This document shows positions 11,760-22,669 of a stretch of DNA of 64,000 nucleotides, piece after piece. The position numbers and the translations under genes were made by a program. How positions within the stretch are numbered: position 1 is the first letter of the stretch; every line of letters starts with the position of its first letter. Source of the stretch: Schistocerca nitens (lineage: Eukaryota; Arthropoda; Insecta; Orthoptera; Acrididae). The notes beneath the pieces are model-generated. The model had not been told where the DNA came from. It did not search any database and worked only from the letters and a program-made list of their open reading frames with translations. Location of the stretch: contig NC_064621.1 of NCBI RefSeq assembly GCF_023898315.1, positions 537,561,383-537,625,382 of the forward strand. Reading direction: 5' to 3'.

Positions 11760-12454
11760 CTTTTTTTAAAGGAACCTTCACGACAAGTAAAAAACTTGTG
11801 GGTCCTGCCCTCAGCCACAAAATTTTAAATTTCCCCTAAGTCTGGCCTTTGACTGCTCGTTCCTTCCGCGAATCCGCTGGAGATTTTTGCCCCGGCATTG
11901 TGAGGAGACTGCAGCACTTGTTCCGCCTTCGCTGTCACGCGCTGTTAAACACCCACAAAAGAAGGCAAGATATTAAGCGACGTCGGGATGAAAAGATCTT
12001 TTTCTTGTTGAGAGTAAGGAAGATAACAGCGGCGAATTAAGTGGCTGAAGAACAGAGTCGCGAAGCAAGGTCGGGCGCCATCGACCAGTAGAAGTAGACT
12101 TTGCGGGAAGTCGTGTGCTGAAAGCGTTTCGCTGTTTTCAGCACAGAGCGGAACGAAATCACACAGACATCGGTGGACGCACCGTTGTGGGCCACCCAAT
12201 GTCATCGTGTTACCGGCTGCTTCGATAAAGTTCACGAGTTTCGTAGCAGCGAGGCATTATAGTGTTGCCACTCGTAACACCACTGTACGTTGCGCGGTAC
12301 CATTTCGTTTACGAGAAACAGTGACGAATAGAAAACCCCAAGAGCTCCTCGCTCACTACGCACTGCAGGAAATGTTGGAAGAGTTCGGCAAGCCATATTT
12401 TTTTTTTTTTTTTTAGACAACATAGTTGTGTGGAGATAACAGCGATTGGTTAAT
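11760..12454. other. Unassigned DNA with a poly-T tract
   Basis: No recognised gene. An 18-nt T run lies at about 12398-12415. Confidence 0.4.
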
Positions 12455-12625
12455 TTATAATCAATTATTCAAAATGACCCAGTCGCATTATTTATTTTGT
12501 GACGACTCCAGCGAGCGACCAAATGGTTTAAATTGCCCTGAATATGTCCCCATCGCGGGTTGAAACTGGTTGGCGGCAAAATGAATAATGCGATTGTGAC
12601 AGTCATTTTGAATAACTGATTATAA
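12455..12625. mobile_element. Palindromic MITE-like element
   Basis: TTATAATCAATTATTCAAAA at 12455 is matched on the opposite strand by the sequence ending at 12625. Further in, CGCATTATTTATTTTG pairs with CAAAATGAATAATGCG. The two arms total about 50 bp each around a GC-richer centre that contains GGGTTGAAACTGGTTGG. There is no coding capacity. The exact target duplication was not resolved. Confidence 0.6.
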
Positions 12626-12659
12626 GCCATACTCTGTAGTCCTGGTCGATCTGCTAGGA

Positions 12660-13224
12660 GACATTCTGCTGGACTGCGGCTCAGTAATCATTCAGTAAGA
12701 CGCATTTTGCATATTGATCTAGGATTTCATCCCTACAATATAGCTATCGTGCAACAATTGAACCCTGGAGATTATGTACAGCGGCTAAATGTTGTTCGAG
12801 AAATGGAGGTCGTATTGAGAAAAATGACAACAATATTTTGTTTATGATTCACAAAGCTCATTTTCATTTGAATGGCATGGTAAAACGGTAGAACTGTCGT
12901 TATTGGGACAGAGAAAGTCCAAACCTAATGCATGAGGGGCCATTACATAGTCCCAAGATGCATGTTCGGTGTACTTTAATCGGTACAGATGTTACTGGTT
13001 CATACTTTTTCCAAGACGATAATGGGAACACTGTAACCGTGACTTTGGAACGTCACAGACAGATGACCACTGAATTCTTCCTACCAGAACTAAGACGTAT
13101 TCGTGTCTGGCGAGTTTGATTTCATTAGGACGGGGCCGCAGCTCACACAGGCAGAATTTCAATGTAAGCTATTCAGACTGTTTTTCGCGGTCGCTTCATT
13201 TCCCGATTTGGTGACGTTACTTAG
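12660..13224 (+). pseudogene. mariner-like transposase relic
   Basis: The translation runs through a helix-turn-helix-like region, then HKAHFHLNGM (normally the first catalytic Asp precedes this block), then GSYFFQDDNGNTVTVTLER at 12928-13119, then DGAAAHTGRIS and GRFISRFGDV. This is the order of an insect mariner transposase. Stops and shifts are present, and the frame ends where a SINE begins, so the last catalytic block is missing. Confidence 0.65.
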
Positions 13225-13349
13225 TTCAAATGGCTCTGAGCACTATGGGACTTAACTTCAGAGGTCATCAGTCCCCTTGAGAAGCGACCGCAGCATCTGC
13301 GCAGTTACGGACTGAAGCGCCTAGAACCGCTCGGCCACGGCGGCCGGCC
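13225..13349 (-). mobile_element. Type I SINE, internally deleted
   Basis: Minus-strand copy with the tail motif at the left (GTTCAAATGGCTCTGAGCAC) and the head at the right (GGCCACGGCGGCCGGC). At about 125 bp it lacks the middle of the usual 200-bp unit. No clear target duplication was found. Confidence 0.75.
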
Positions 13350-13379
13350 CTCTTACGCACACCTCACCACTTCTTTTGA

Positions 13380-14115
13380 CGGTTGTGCGACGGAGTTCAG
13401 AACGGTGACGCCCAGCATTTAAATCATGCGATTTTTGTATGGGTGGCCTAGGAAAACATTACAGACCCACCATGGTTCAAAAACGACACGAAAAGACCTT
13501 ATGAGATGGCGTAAAGGGCGTCAATGTAGGCACCCCTCCCCTTGGGGCCTCGTTTGTTGTTGGTTGTTTGGGGGAAGAGACCAAACAGCGAGGTTATCGG
13601 TCTCATAGGGTTAGGGAAGGATGGGGAAGGAAGTCGGCCGTGCCCTTTCAAAGGAACCATCCCGGCATTTGGGTCTCGGTTCTCACACAGTTCGCAATCG
13701 GAAACGACAGTTTTCTGTACGATGAGCTACAGAACGACATTCTTGACGAAGTTAGACACTGCTGACACCCGCCATACTAGAGCTACAACCCCATTGAACG
13801 TCGTCTGACCCGTTTCAAGTGTGATTTGCTCTATTTCTCAATATGGAACCTTTCGACTGGACTAAATTGAACGTGATCTGAATTTGTAAAGTGTTTTACT
13901 GTTTTTTAAGCCCTTCTGTTTCGCGTCCCCTCGTGGCGAGAGATCAGAGCGATGCAACATTGACATGGGCATGAATAAAATGGCAAAGGTCCCTCTAAGA
14001 CTCTCCAGTTCAGCAACACCCACAGGCCACACACATCTTCGTTGAGGGCGTTAAAAATGTACGTGACCTAGCTGTATAGTGCCTGGAAGCTGCTGTAGCG
14101 CCTAAGGGTAGGCAA
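13380..14115 (+). repeat. Repeat family X, copy 1
   Basis: Shares ordered blocks with the copies at 38935-39700, 42550-43225 and (minus) 45040-45830: TATGGGTGGC...AGGAAAACA, ACGACATTCTTGAC, GACACTGCTGACACCC, GTCTGACCCGTTTCAAGTGT and GGCAATCCC. No protein frame survives across copies. It is interrupted at about 13548-13672 by another repeat. Confidence 0.6.
13548..13672 (+). repeat. Short interspersed repeat
   Basis: A block beginning TTGTTGTTGGTTGTTTGGGG and ending near CCATCCCGGCATTTG sits inside repeat X copy 1 and is absent from the other X copies. I recognise it as a common orthopteran short repeat. No tRNA boxes were identified in the part present. Confidence 0.45.
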
Positions 14116-14127
14116 TCCCTTCGACGT

Positions 14128-14773
14128 CCTTTCGTATCAGCCAGTCTAGGGTTTTACATCCCATGCGTACTCTGCCGTTAACAACACATCACAAACGGCT
14201 GTGTGAGGAGTGGTCTTACAACCATGAAGAATCGATTGCTGATGATCGGCACCTCACCGTGATCATCGTCGGTAAGTACTATGACGATCGCGGGAGAGGT
14301 CCTATTTTTCCGATGATATGCCGAGAGACATCGGTGCTTCCTAGCGTCATGGTGTGGAGAGCCAGCGTGTATGTTTTCACGTCACAATCAGTAGTAATTG
14401 AGGAAAGTTTGATGGTGCAACAGTATGTCACAGACATCATGTGTTCTCATGAGTTATCTGTCATGCTACATTATTGTAGAGCCATGTTTCAAGAGGACAA
14501 TGCTTGCCTACACGTGGCATGTATCTCTACAAACTGTTTGCTTGATGTTGAGGTACTCATGTGGTCAGCAAGATTACAACATATGTCTGCGATACAGCCT
14601 GTTTAGAAGCAGCTTGGACATCAGATTTGCCCCACTTCCAGGCGAGCTGATACTATCAAATCCTTTGTAAATTGGACTCTGTATTGTAATCACTGAAGTA
14701 AACCATCAACCCGTGAAGTTTTGTTTCGATTCCTCCTTCGTTACTGGTTGCTTTAATTTTTTGTCAGCCATTG
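14128..14773 (+). pseudogene. Tc1-like transposase relic with 32-residue D-to-E spacing
   Basis: An open frame of 147 codons (14163-14606) starts within LPLTTHHKRLCEEW. It continues through SVMVWRASVYVFTSQSVVIE and MFQEDNACLHVA (second Asp) and on to the HMSAIQ block, where the catalytic Glu has become Gln. There are 32 residues between that Asp and Gln, as in family A. The right inverted repeat ends TTTTTTGTCAGCCATTG at 14773, followed by TA. The left part is missing. Inactive. Confidence 0.7.
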
Positions 14774-14775
14774 TA

Positions 14776-15526
14776 TTTCCGGAATCCTGTGTAAAAATAG
14801 CAGCACACCACTGCTCATATCCACTGCCTGATAGCAACTGGCAGTTTTGTCAACCTACACGTAGCGTCTTCATCATAAACTATCAGTGGATAAATGTAAG
14901 AGGTCTACTGCAGTTGTTGAAAGACGTCCCACCGGACATAAGGCAGTCGATACAATACCGATATATGGGTGTCTCATCCATTTCAAAGAGATAATTACAA
15001 AAGTTCTTAACAAAATATTTGAAAATCGTAGGTTCAGCAGTCCTGGAACAGAAGATTGCCAGTAGGTTCTTCAGGATATATTTAACTAAGGGGAAATTAA
15101 ATAAAAGGTCTCCAGTGAACCACCGACGATTCCCTAAATAAGGAAATGAAGGATAGCAGATATCCAGATACAATGTGCGGTATTGTCTGTCTGGAATCGT
15201 TTCCTGAGATGTATTAGTGGTCAAAATGTTGAGCACTTGATATGACAGTCACAAAGAACTGCACCAGAGTTACGTATCTGCTTGAATTTGGTACAGGGGT
15301 TTAAACGATTGTTGAACGTCTTGTCATGGTGGTGGAGAACTGGATTGTGAGACTCTGATCCTGTTACTATTTCATCAAGTTACACTCATGTTTCAAAGGC
15401 TTTTCCCATTTCCACAAAAACAGGAAACAGTTCAGTTGAAGAAAAAGTCAATGTTATTATTCAGCATCTAAAAACGTCAAAAGTTACATACGTGCAGATC
15501 TCAAAGAATTCGCAACATTATCCACA
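14776..15526. other. Unassigned DNA
   Basis: About 750 bp with no recognised element. A minus-strand frame at 14883-15236 (117 codons) resembles nothing I know and is probably chance. Confidence 0.4.
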
Positions 15527-15654
15527 TATAATGAGGTGGCAGAAGCCATGGGATAGCGATATGCACTTATATACATGGCGGTAGAATCGAGTACACAAAA
15601 TATAAAATGGCAATGCATTCGGAAAGCAGTCATTTGTACTCAGGTGATTCACGT

Positions 15655-18142
15655 AAAAAGGTACGCGACGCGATTATGGCTGCACTACGGGAATTAACAG
15701 GCTTTGAAAGCGGAACAGTAGTTCGAGCTAGGTGCATGGGACATTCCATTTCAGAAATTCTCAGGGAATTCAGTATTCCGAGATTCACAGTGTCAAGAAT
15801 GTGCCGGGAATACCAAATTCCAGGCATTAAGTATCACCACGTGTAGGGAAGCAGCCTACTCACGCCTTATAAAATTCACATCAGTCTTTCCATTGTGTGC
15901 CAGCCTAGTCCGCTGTAACTAGCTCTGACGTCATAAATGTTGCGCAATACTTTAAAAATCAAGTAAATAACGTGAAACGGTTCTAGCATGTCAGGAGTAA
16001 TACTTAATCAATATGTGTTGAATGTCAGTTCAATACCTTTAACGTTTTTCGAAATTTGGACGTTTTTCTGTAAAAATCATTGGCGCAACATAAAAGAGCT
16101 AGGAACGTAAAAAATTTATATTTAGATTCCTTTTTCATAATAATTTAGTAGAAACAGTATTTTGGATTTCACAAATTAAAATTTTTGTTGAAATTCATGA
16201 TTTTCTGGTTTTTGTCTTAAAAATTAAGGAAGCAAGATAGATTAAGTAGGCAAATAAATAAGGCTAGGATGTTTAAATTTAAGTAGAAGGGAGATCCGCT
16301 ATAATCATAAAGATGTGAGAAGTTTCGATTGAATAACTACAAAACTGTAGCTATAGCGTATCTCCAAAGGGCAAGTTCAGAGCTCGTCTACTGCGTGTAG
16401 TGTAATTAAATTAATTCTCTCGCCCAAAATAATTGACTTAGCCACATCAGACTTTTATTATGATTACTTACCTGTGTGCTGATTGCACATTTAAATTGAG
16501 AGCTTCATCGGTCATCAGCAAAGGAAGCGATGATTTATTCAATAACTTGAAGTGGTGTATTACTAGCCCAGCGGCTAGTCGGGAGAGCAATTTTGATCAG
16601 GCGTTCCCTTAGCCGTCCGCACCGCGGCTTTATATATAAGAACGCTGCGCGAGAGAGGAAGGCCCCAGTTCTCTCCAGACGCTAATTAGCGCACCACCTG
16701 TGTCGGGAGTCGCGTCGCGTCGGTATCATTGCTATAAACAGCCTCGGATGCCGTATTAAGTTACTCGGGATACGCCCAACCATGAAATCATTTTCGAGTG
16801 AAGTGTTAATTCTGGGATGACTTTAATGATATATCTTCAGTTTGCGTATGTCGTATTTTCACGTGCCGCCGCGGGACAGACATTCTACCATTATTCAGCA
16901 TGGCGTTTGATGAACATTATCATCAAATTATGGCGAGCATTCACTTAAACATTTAATTTGAACAGTTATAGTTGTATCAGCGCATTAGACTCTGAACTGC
17001 TCTGTTAGTTGGATTGTGTGGATCCTTTTGGTTTGTGACTTTCAGAATATACTGAACAAATTTTAGAAAATCGTTTTTGATTATGAGTCCCAGACAATCT
17101 TCTAATTTCTCAGAGCTATAAGCTGCAGCTATAAGTGTGTTTCTCAGATGAAGTGGGCACTAGGAATTCTAATTACAGGCTTCATGTTTTGCTAATCACT
17201 TTCTGGTTGCCCATATTGTAGTTAAATAGCCAATGTTGAGAACGGCAAACAACATTAAATAAATAATAGGAACATTTATATAATAATTAATTCCACCCGC
17301 CGCCCCACGTATGGTTAATCGGCCAGGAAATGCATCTTTTCTACATATTTAAATAACAACAATTATTTACATCCCACATTTCTACAAACCAAACAACAAT
17401 AACAAGTATTAATTCCACCCGCCGCCCCACATATGGTGCATCGGCTGGGCAAAACAAAACATTCTAATTTAAATATAACAGTATAAATTCCACCAGCCGC
17501 CCCACACACGGACAACGCAGTGGGCGACGGCTTTCACTTATCGACCGACAGCTGCGCCATTTGCGTAGAATTGTCAGTGCTAACAGATGACAGAATGGCG
17601 TGAAATAACTTCATAAATCAACGTGCGACGTACGGCGAACGTATCAGTTAGGACACTCCGGCGATATTTGGCGTTATGGGTTATGAAAGCAGACGACCGA
17701 CGCGAGTGCTTTCGTAACAGTACGGCATCAACTGCCGCCCCTCTCCTGCGCTCTCGACCATTTCAGTCGGACCCTAGACGAGGGAAAAACTGTGGCCATG
17801 TCATATGAGTTCCGATTTCAGTTCGTAAGAGCTGATACTCGAGTTCGAGTGTAACGCAGATCCCACTAAGCCATGGACGCAAGTTGTCAACAAGACACTG
17901 TGCAGACGGGTGGTGGTTCCACTACAGTGTGGTTATGTTTACATGGAATGGACTGGGACATCAGATATGTTCGGCTACCTGGGGAACATTTGCATCCATT
18001 CATGGACTTCATGTACCCCAAGTACGATCGAATTTTTATGTATGGCAATATGCCATGTCACCAGGCCACTATTTTTCGCGACTGGTTTGAGGAACTTTCT
18101 GAACTGTTTGAGCGAATGATTTGCCCAACAACTGAACATTAA
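15655..18142 (+). pseudogene. Tc1-like transposase of family D copy 1
   Basis: The N-terminal helix-turn-helix part (15670-15840, with MGHSISEILREFSIPRFTVS) is split by the LTR from the rest. In the catalytic part the first Asp block reads SYEFRFQF where SDESRFQL is expected, so the Asp is Tyr. Further on are HGRKLSTR-type degenerate sequence, then HPFMDFMYPKYDRIFMYGNM and PCHQATIFRDWFEE, where the second Asp position is Asn. Stops and shifts are frequent. Inactive. Confidence 0.72.
15842..17506. mobile_element. Solo LTR, 1,665 bp, with CACG target duplication
   Basis: The segment starts TGTAGGGAAGCAGCC and ends GCCGCCCCACA, giving TGT...ACA termini. It is flanked by CACG on both sides (15838-15841 and 17507-17510). 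Family D copy 2 shows the uninterrupted site. A TATA-like TTTATATATAAG at about 16629 sits in a GC-richer stretch, a plausible LTR promoter. Near the 3' end the word AATTCCACC[CA]GCCGCCCCAC is repeated three times (17289, 17411, 17486). No gag or pol is present. Retroviral-type LTR; superfamily not determined. Confidence 0.7.
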
Positions 18143-18341
18143 TAATACATAATCGAGAGGTCAGGTCGTGCACAAAAACCTTCACTGGCAACACCTTCGC
18201 AGCTGTGAACGGCTGCAGAGGCAGCATGGCTCTGTGTTTCTGCAAGGTAAGTCCATGCCATGTAGAGTTGTTGTACGACGCCGGCCAAAGCAGGTTGGAC
18301 ACATTATTAGCATGTACCTCGTGACTCTTGCCGCCTCAGAG

Positions 18342-18853
18342 TAAGTTAGATAAAAAGTGCATGTCAATATACAGTGCTATTCATAAGCACTTCCTGACTT
18401 TCAGGAGACGACTGAACGAAAACTACAAGACATGCAGAAGAATGACACATTACAGTGGACAGAGAGTATCTCCAAGTTTCGATTGGTAATACGCGCCTTA
18501 GCGTAATAGAAGATCGCATCACTAGCGTCAGGCGTCACAGAACAGGCAGAAGAATCGTTTTCTCCATATTGTCGCATCAAATTAGTTTGCGGCAGCAAAC
18601 AGGTAACCCACTTAACAGATTTCAAATACGGGCTGTTGTCGTTGAGCCTTCCCGGGCGGCAGGAGCAGCAGTGACGTCAATGAACTAGAAGTGCTCTTCA
18701 GTAGTATTGTTTCACATATCACAGACGTTGCCTATGTTGATGATCTGTATTGTCGCTTAATAGCTTGCAGAGGTTGATCCATACACTGACATGTGTTGTT
18801 CTTCTGCATGTCTTTTATGTCTTTAGTGCAGTGTCCTTCTGCAACGTTGCAAA
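18342..18853. repeat. Possible non-autonomous element with inverted repeats
   Basis: ACATGCAGAAGAATGACACA at about 18428 is matched in reverse complement by TGTGTTGTTCTTCTGCATGT at about 18792, inverted repeats of some 26 bp around 340 bp of sequence. No coding capacity. Target duplication not identified. Confidence 0.4.
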
Positions 18854-18855
18854 TA

Positions 18856-20272
18856 CACTCCTGGAAATGGAAAAAAGAACACATTGACACCGGTGTGTCA
18901 GACCCACCATACTTGCTCCGGACACTGCGAGAGGGCTGTACAAGCAATGATCACACGCACGGCACAGCGGACACACCAGGAACCGCGGTGTTGGCCGTCG
19001 AATGGCGCTAGCTGCGCAGCATTTGTGCACCGCCGCCGTGTCAGCCAGTTTGCCGTGGCATACGGAGCTCCATCGCAGTCTTTAACACTGGTAGCATGCC
19101 GCGACAGCGTGGACGTGAACCGTATGTGCAGTTGACGGACTTTGAGCGAGGGCGTATAGTGGGCATGCGGGAGGCCGGGTGGACGTACCGCCGAATTGCT
19201 CAACACGTGGGGCGTGAGGTCTCCACAGTACATCGATGTTGTCGCCAGTGGTCGGCGGAAGGTGCACGTGCCCGTCGACCTGGGACCGGACCGCAGCGAC
19301 GCACGGATGCACGCCAAGACCGTAGGATCCTACGCAGTGCCGTAGGGGACCGCACCGCCACTTCCCAGCAAATTAGGGACACTGTTGCTCCTGGGGTATC
19401 GGCGAGGACCATTCGCAACCGTCTCCATGAAGCTGGGCTACGGTCCCGCACACCGTTAGGCCGTCTTCCGCTCACGCCCCCACATCGTGCAGCCCGCCTC
19501 CAGTGGTGTCGCGACAGGCGTGAATGGAGGGAGGAATGGAGACGTGTCGTCTTCAGCGATGAGAGTCGCTTCTGCCTTGGTGCCAATGATGGTCGTATGC
19601 GTGTTTGGCGCCGTGCAGGTGAGCGCCACAATCAGGACTGCATACGACCGAGGCACACAGGGCCAACACCCGGCATCATGGTGTGGGGAGCGATCTCCTA
19701 CACTGGCCGTACACCACTGGTGATCGTCGATGGGACACTGAATAGTTCACGGTACATCCAAACCGTCATCGAACCCATCGTTCTACCATTCCTAGACCGG
19801 CAAGGGAACTTGCTGTTCCAACAGGACAATGCACGTCCGCATGTATCCCGTGCCACCCAACGTGCTCTAGAAGGTGTAAGTCAACTACCCTGGCCAGCAA
19901 GATCTCCGGATCTGTCCCCCATTGAGCATGTTTGGGACTGGATGAAGCGTCGTCTCACGCGGTCTGCACGTCCAGCACGAACGCTGGTCCAACTGAGGCG
20001 CCAGGTGGAAATGGCATGGCAAGCCGTTCCACAGGACTACATCCAGCATCTCTACGATCGTCTCCATGGGAGAAAGCAGCTTGCATTGCTGCGAAAGGTG
20101 GATATACACTGTACTAGTGCCGACATTGTGCATGCTCTGTTGCCTGTGTCTATGTGCCTGTGGTTCTGTCAGTGTGATCATGTGATGTATCTGACCGCAG
20201 GAATGTGTCAATAAAGTTTCCCCTTCCTGGGACAATGAATTCACGGTGTTCTTATTTCAATTTCCAGGAGTG
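18856..20272 (+). mobile_element. Tc1-like transposon, family A copy 1, full length (1,417 bp)
   Basis: The left end is CACTCCTGGAAATGGAAAAA and the right end is the complement of CACTCCTGGAAATTGAAATA, a 27-bp terminal inverted repeat with two mismatches. TA flanks both sides (18854-18855 and 20273-20274). A polyadenylation signal AATAAA lies after the ORF at about 20210. Three further copies occur at 26341, 39821 and 49651. Confidence 0.95.
19096..20117 (+). pseudogene. Family A transposase, nearly intact, C-terminal frameshift
   Basis: A Tc1-like DDE transposase. The start at 19096 (MPRQRGREPYVQLTDFERG) agrees with copies 2 and 3. An N-terminal helix-turn-helix (RIVGMREAGWTYRRIAQHVG) is followed by a second one with an arginine-rich linker. 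The catalytic blocks are FSDESRFCLGANDGRM, GPTPGIMVWGAISY, QQDNARPHVS and SPDLSPIEHVWDWMKR. The second Asp and the Glu are 32 residues apart. A one-base deletion near 20072 changes the frame after HGR, replacing the normal end AACIAAKGGYTLY with an unrelated extension to 20214. Only the last 13 or so residues are affected, so activity cannot be excluded. Confidence 0.9.
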
Positions 20273-20402
20273 TAGTTATGAATAACCCTGTACAGTGTAG
20301 TTACCAGCGTTGCACAAGCATTTCTACACTGACGGAAAAAATCGCAACACCAAGAAGGAGTCTGAGACATAAACGGATGTTGATAGACGCGTTTCTGCAT
20401 CT

Positions 20403-21170
20403 GAAGGATGACGTTCGTCAAATTCGCTCCAGACGCATGAGAGTTGTTACTAGCAGCACAATTATGAGGATGAATATCAGGTTTTCTTTCAATACACGCA
20501 ATAACGGTCGTGAGCGTTAGTTACATGTTAGTCAAGAATGCCTCTAAGGCACGCCCTGAGCATACTTTCCACTGACCCCAAACCACCACCATTTGCAACT
20601 TCAATGGTGTCAAGTGAGACCCCATTGGAGGGCAGGTTGGAGGGCTGTTACTTTTATGACGAAATCTGGTTCTGCCTCATTGCCAATAACGACCGAGTGT
20701 TGGAGAGAAGAGGCCAGTTAAGTGCTGGCAACGAACCTCTCTATGTGCTAGACACACCAGATCTGCAACTGGAGTTATGATCTGCGGTGCGATTGCGCGT
20801 TAAAGCACTCTTGTGGTTATCCCAAATACCCTGACTGCAACTTTGTATGTCCGTCTGGTGATGCAACAGGATGTGCTGCCATTCACGAACAGTGTTCCAG
20901 TGTGTGTTTTCCAAAAGGGTAACTGTCCACATACTGCTGTCGCAACCCAACATGCTCTACAGTGTCTACACGTTGCCTTGGCCTAGACGATCACCGGATA
21001 CGTCTCCAATCTAGCACATATGGGAACATAATCAAACGAAAATTTCAGCGTCACCCACAACTCGCATTAATCGTGCCTGTTATGACCGACCAAGTGCAAC
21101 AGGTATATAACTCCGTCTCACAAACTAACATCCGGCAGCTGTACAACACAATGCATTCATTCAACTTTCT
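20403..21170 (+). pseudogene. Family F transposase relic
   Basis: Degraded and frame-broken. Recognisable pieces are ATGVMICGAIAR (the VMVWGAI block), PHTAVATQHALQC (after the second Asp) and, in another frame, TLPWPRRSPDTSPI followed by HIWE. The piece order and the ATQHALQ wording resemble family A, and aligned to it the second Asp and Glu would also be 32 residues apart. Stops replace several codons. Inactive. Confidence 0.6.
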
Positions 21171-21242
21171 GGCGGTTACGTCGAACTTAATGTACCAGTA
21201 CTTCACATTTACAATGGCTTATCTCGCACTTACATCAAACTA

Positions 21243-22620
21243 CGCTAAAGAGCAAAAAAAAACTAGCACACCTGCCTAATATGGCCCCGCGAACACAAAA
21301 GTGCCGCAACACGACGTAGCTTGGAGTCGACTAACGTCTGAAGTAGCGCTGGAGGGAACTGGCATCCTTAATCTTGTACGGCTTCCCATAAATCCGTAAG
21401 AGTACGAGAGAGTGAAGATATCTTCTGAACAGCACGTTGCAAGGCATCCAAGATATGCTCAATAACGTTCATGTCTGGGAACTTTGGTGGCCAGCGGAAG
21501 TGTTTAAAGTCAGAAGAGTGTTCCTGGAGCCATTCTGTAGCATTTATGGACGTGTGGGATGTCGCATTGTGCTACTGGAATTCCCCAGGTCCGTCGGAAT
21601 GCACAATGGACATGAACGGAAGCAAGCGATCAGATCGGATGTTTACTTACGTCTCACCTGTCAGAATCATATCTAGACGTGTCAGGGATCCCATATCACT
21701 CCAACGGCACAAGCCCCACAGTATTACAGAGCCTCTACCACCTTCAACAGTCCCCTGCTGACATGCAGGGTCTATGGATTCATGAGGTTGTATACATACC
21801 CATAAACGTCCATCCACTCGATACAACATGAAACGTGAGGTGCCCGACCAGGCAACATGTCGGTGTTTACGGGCCCAGGCGAGGTGTAAAGCTTTGGTTG
21901 TACAGTCGTCAAGGGTACACGAGTGGGCCTTTGGCTCCGAAAGCCCACATCGATGATGTTTCGTTGAATGGTTCGCACGTTGACACCTACTGACGGCCCA
22001 ACATTGAAATTTGCAGCAAATTGTGGAAGGGTTGCACTTCTGCGACGTCGAACGATTCTCTCCAGTCATCGTTGGTCCCCTTCTTGGAGGATCTCTTTTC
22101 GGCGCTAGCGATGTTAAAGATTTGATGTTTTACCGGATTTTTTTATGTTCACGGTACACTCGCGAAATGGTCGTACGGGAAAATCGTCACTTCATCGCTA
22201 ACTCGGAGATGCTGTGTCTGTGTTTCATTGCTCCTGCGCCGACTATAGTACCACGTTCAAACTCATTTAAATCTTGATAGCCTGCCTTTGTAGCAGCAGT
22301 AACCTATCTAACAACTGCGCTAGACACTTGTTGCCTTACACTACAGTCTGGAACCGCGCGACCGCTACGGTCGCAGGTTCGAATCCTGCCTCGGGCATGG
22401 ATGTGTGTGATGTCCTTAGGTTAGTTAGGTTTAATTAGTTCTAAGTTCTAGGGGACTTATGACCTCAGCAGTTGAGTCCCATAGTGCTCAGAGCCATTTG
22501 AACCATTTTGAACTTGTTGCCTTATATAGGCGTTGCCGCCCGCAGTGCCGAATTCTGCCTGTTTACATATCTCTGTATTTGAATACCCATGCCTGCACCA
22601 GTTTCTTAGACGCTTCAGTG
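21243..22620 (-). mobile_element. Tc1-like transposon, family C copy 2
   Basis: The left end is a degraded inverted repeat with the conserved CTAGCACACCTGCCTAAT, after TA at 21241-21242. The right end finishes AGTTTCTTAGACGCTTCAGTG at 22620, followed by TA. Minus-strand transposase pieces include MLYRVDGRLWVCIQPHESID, a relic of the first-Asp region. A type I SINE sits at 22339-22511. The gene is broken by many shifts. Confidence 0.75.
22339..22511 (+). mobile_element. Type I SINE, 5'-truncated
   Basis: Starts within the tRNA-like head (lacks the A-box), keeps the B-box GGTTCGAATCC and the full tail to GAACCATTTTGA. A perfect 13-bp duplication ACTTGTTGCCTTA flanks it (22326-22338 and 22512-22524). 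5' truncation is typical of LINE-driven insertion. Confidence 0.9.
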
Positions 22621-22669
22621 TATAAACTTGCAACGTTAATCACTTAAATATGTTACTTAGACAAATCTA

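Larger units (their letters stand above)
15529..18341 (+). mobile_element. Tc1-like transposon, family D copy 1, interrupted
   Basis: The left end reads TAATGAGGTGGCAGAAGCCA and the right end finishes CCGCCTCAGAG at 18341, degraded forms of the CACTGAGGTGAC terminal repeat seen better in copy 2. The stretch 15842-17506 is a solo LTR inserted with a 4-bp duplication. Without it the element is about 1.15 kb. Confidence 0.75.

Noticed and set aside
12538-12566. Hammerhead ribozyme core (CTGAATA ... GAAAC) in the palindromic MITE, and a similar module at 34618
   Set aside because: The CTGANGA box has a mismatch in both places and stem II is weak or has an unpaired base next to the core. I could not draw stems I and III convincingly.
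14883-15236. 117-codon minus frame as a gene
   Set aside because: No recognisable domain and no regulatory context; probably chance in AT-rich DNA.
19200-19631. Long frames opposite the family A transposases (for example 143 codons on the minus strand here, and equivalents at 26983, 40051 and 50293)
   Set aside because: They lie antisense to a clear transposase gene, recur only because the element recurs, and have the Arg/Ser/Ala-rich composition of a GC-rich shadow frame.
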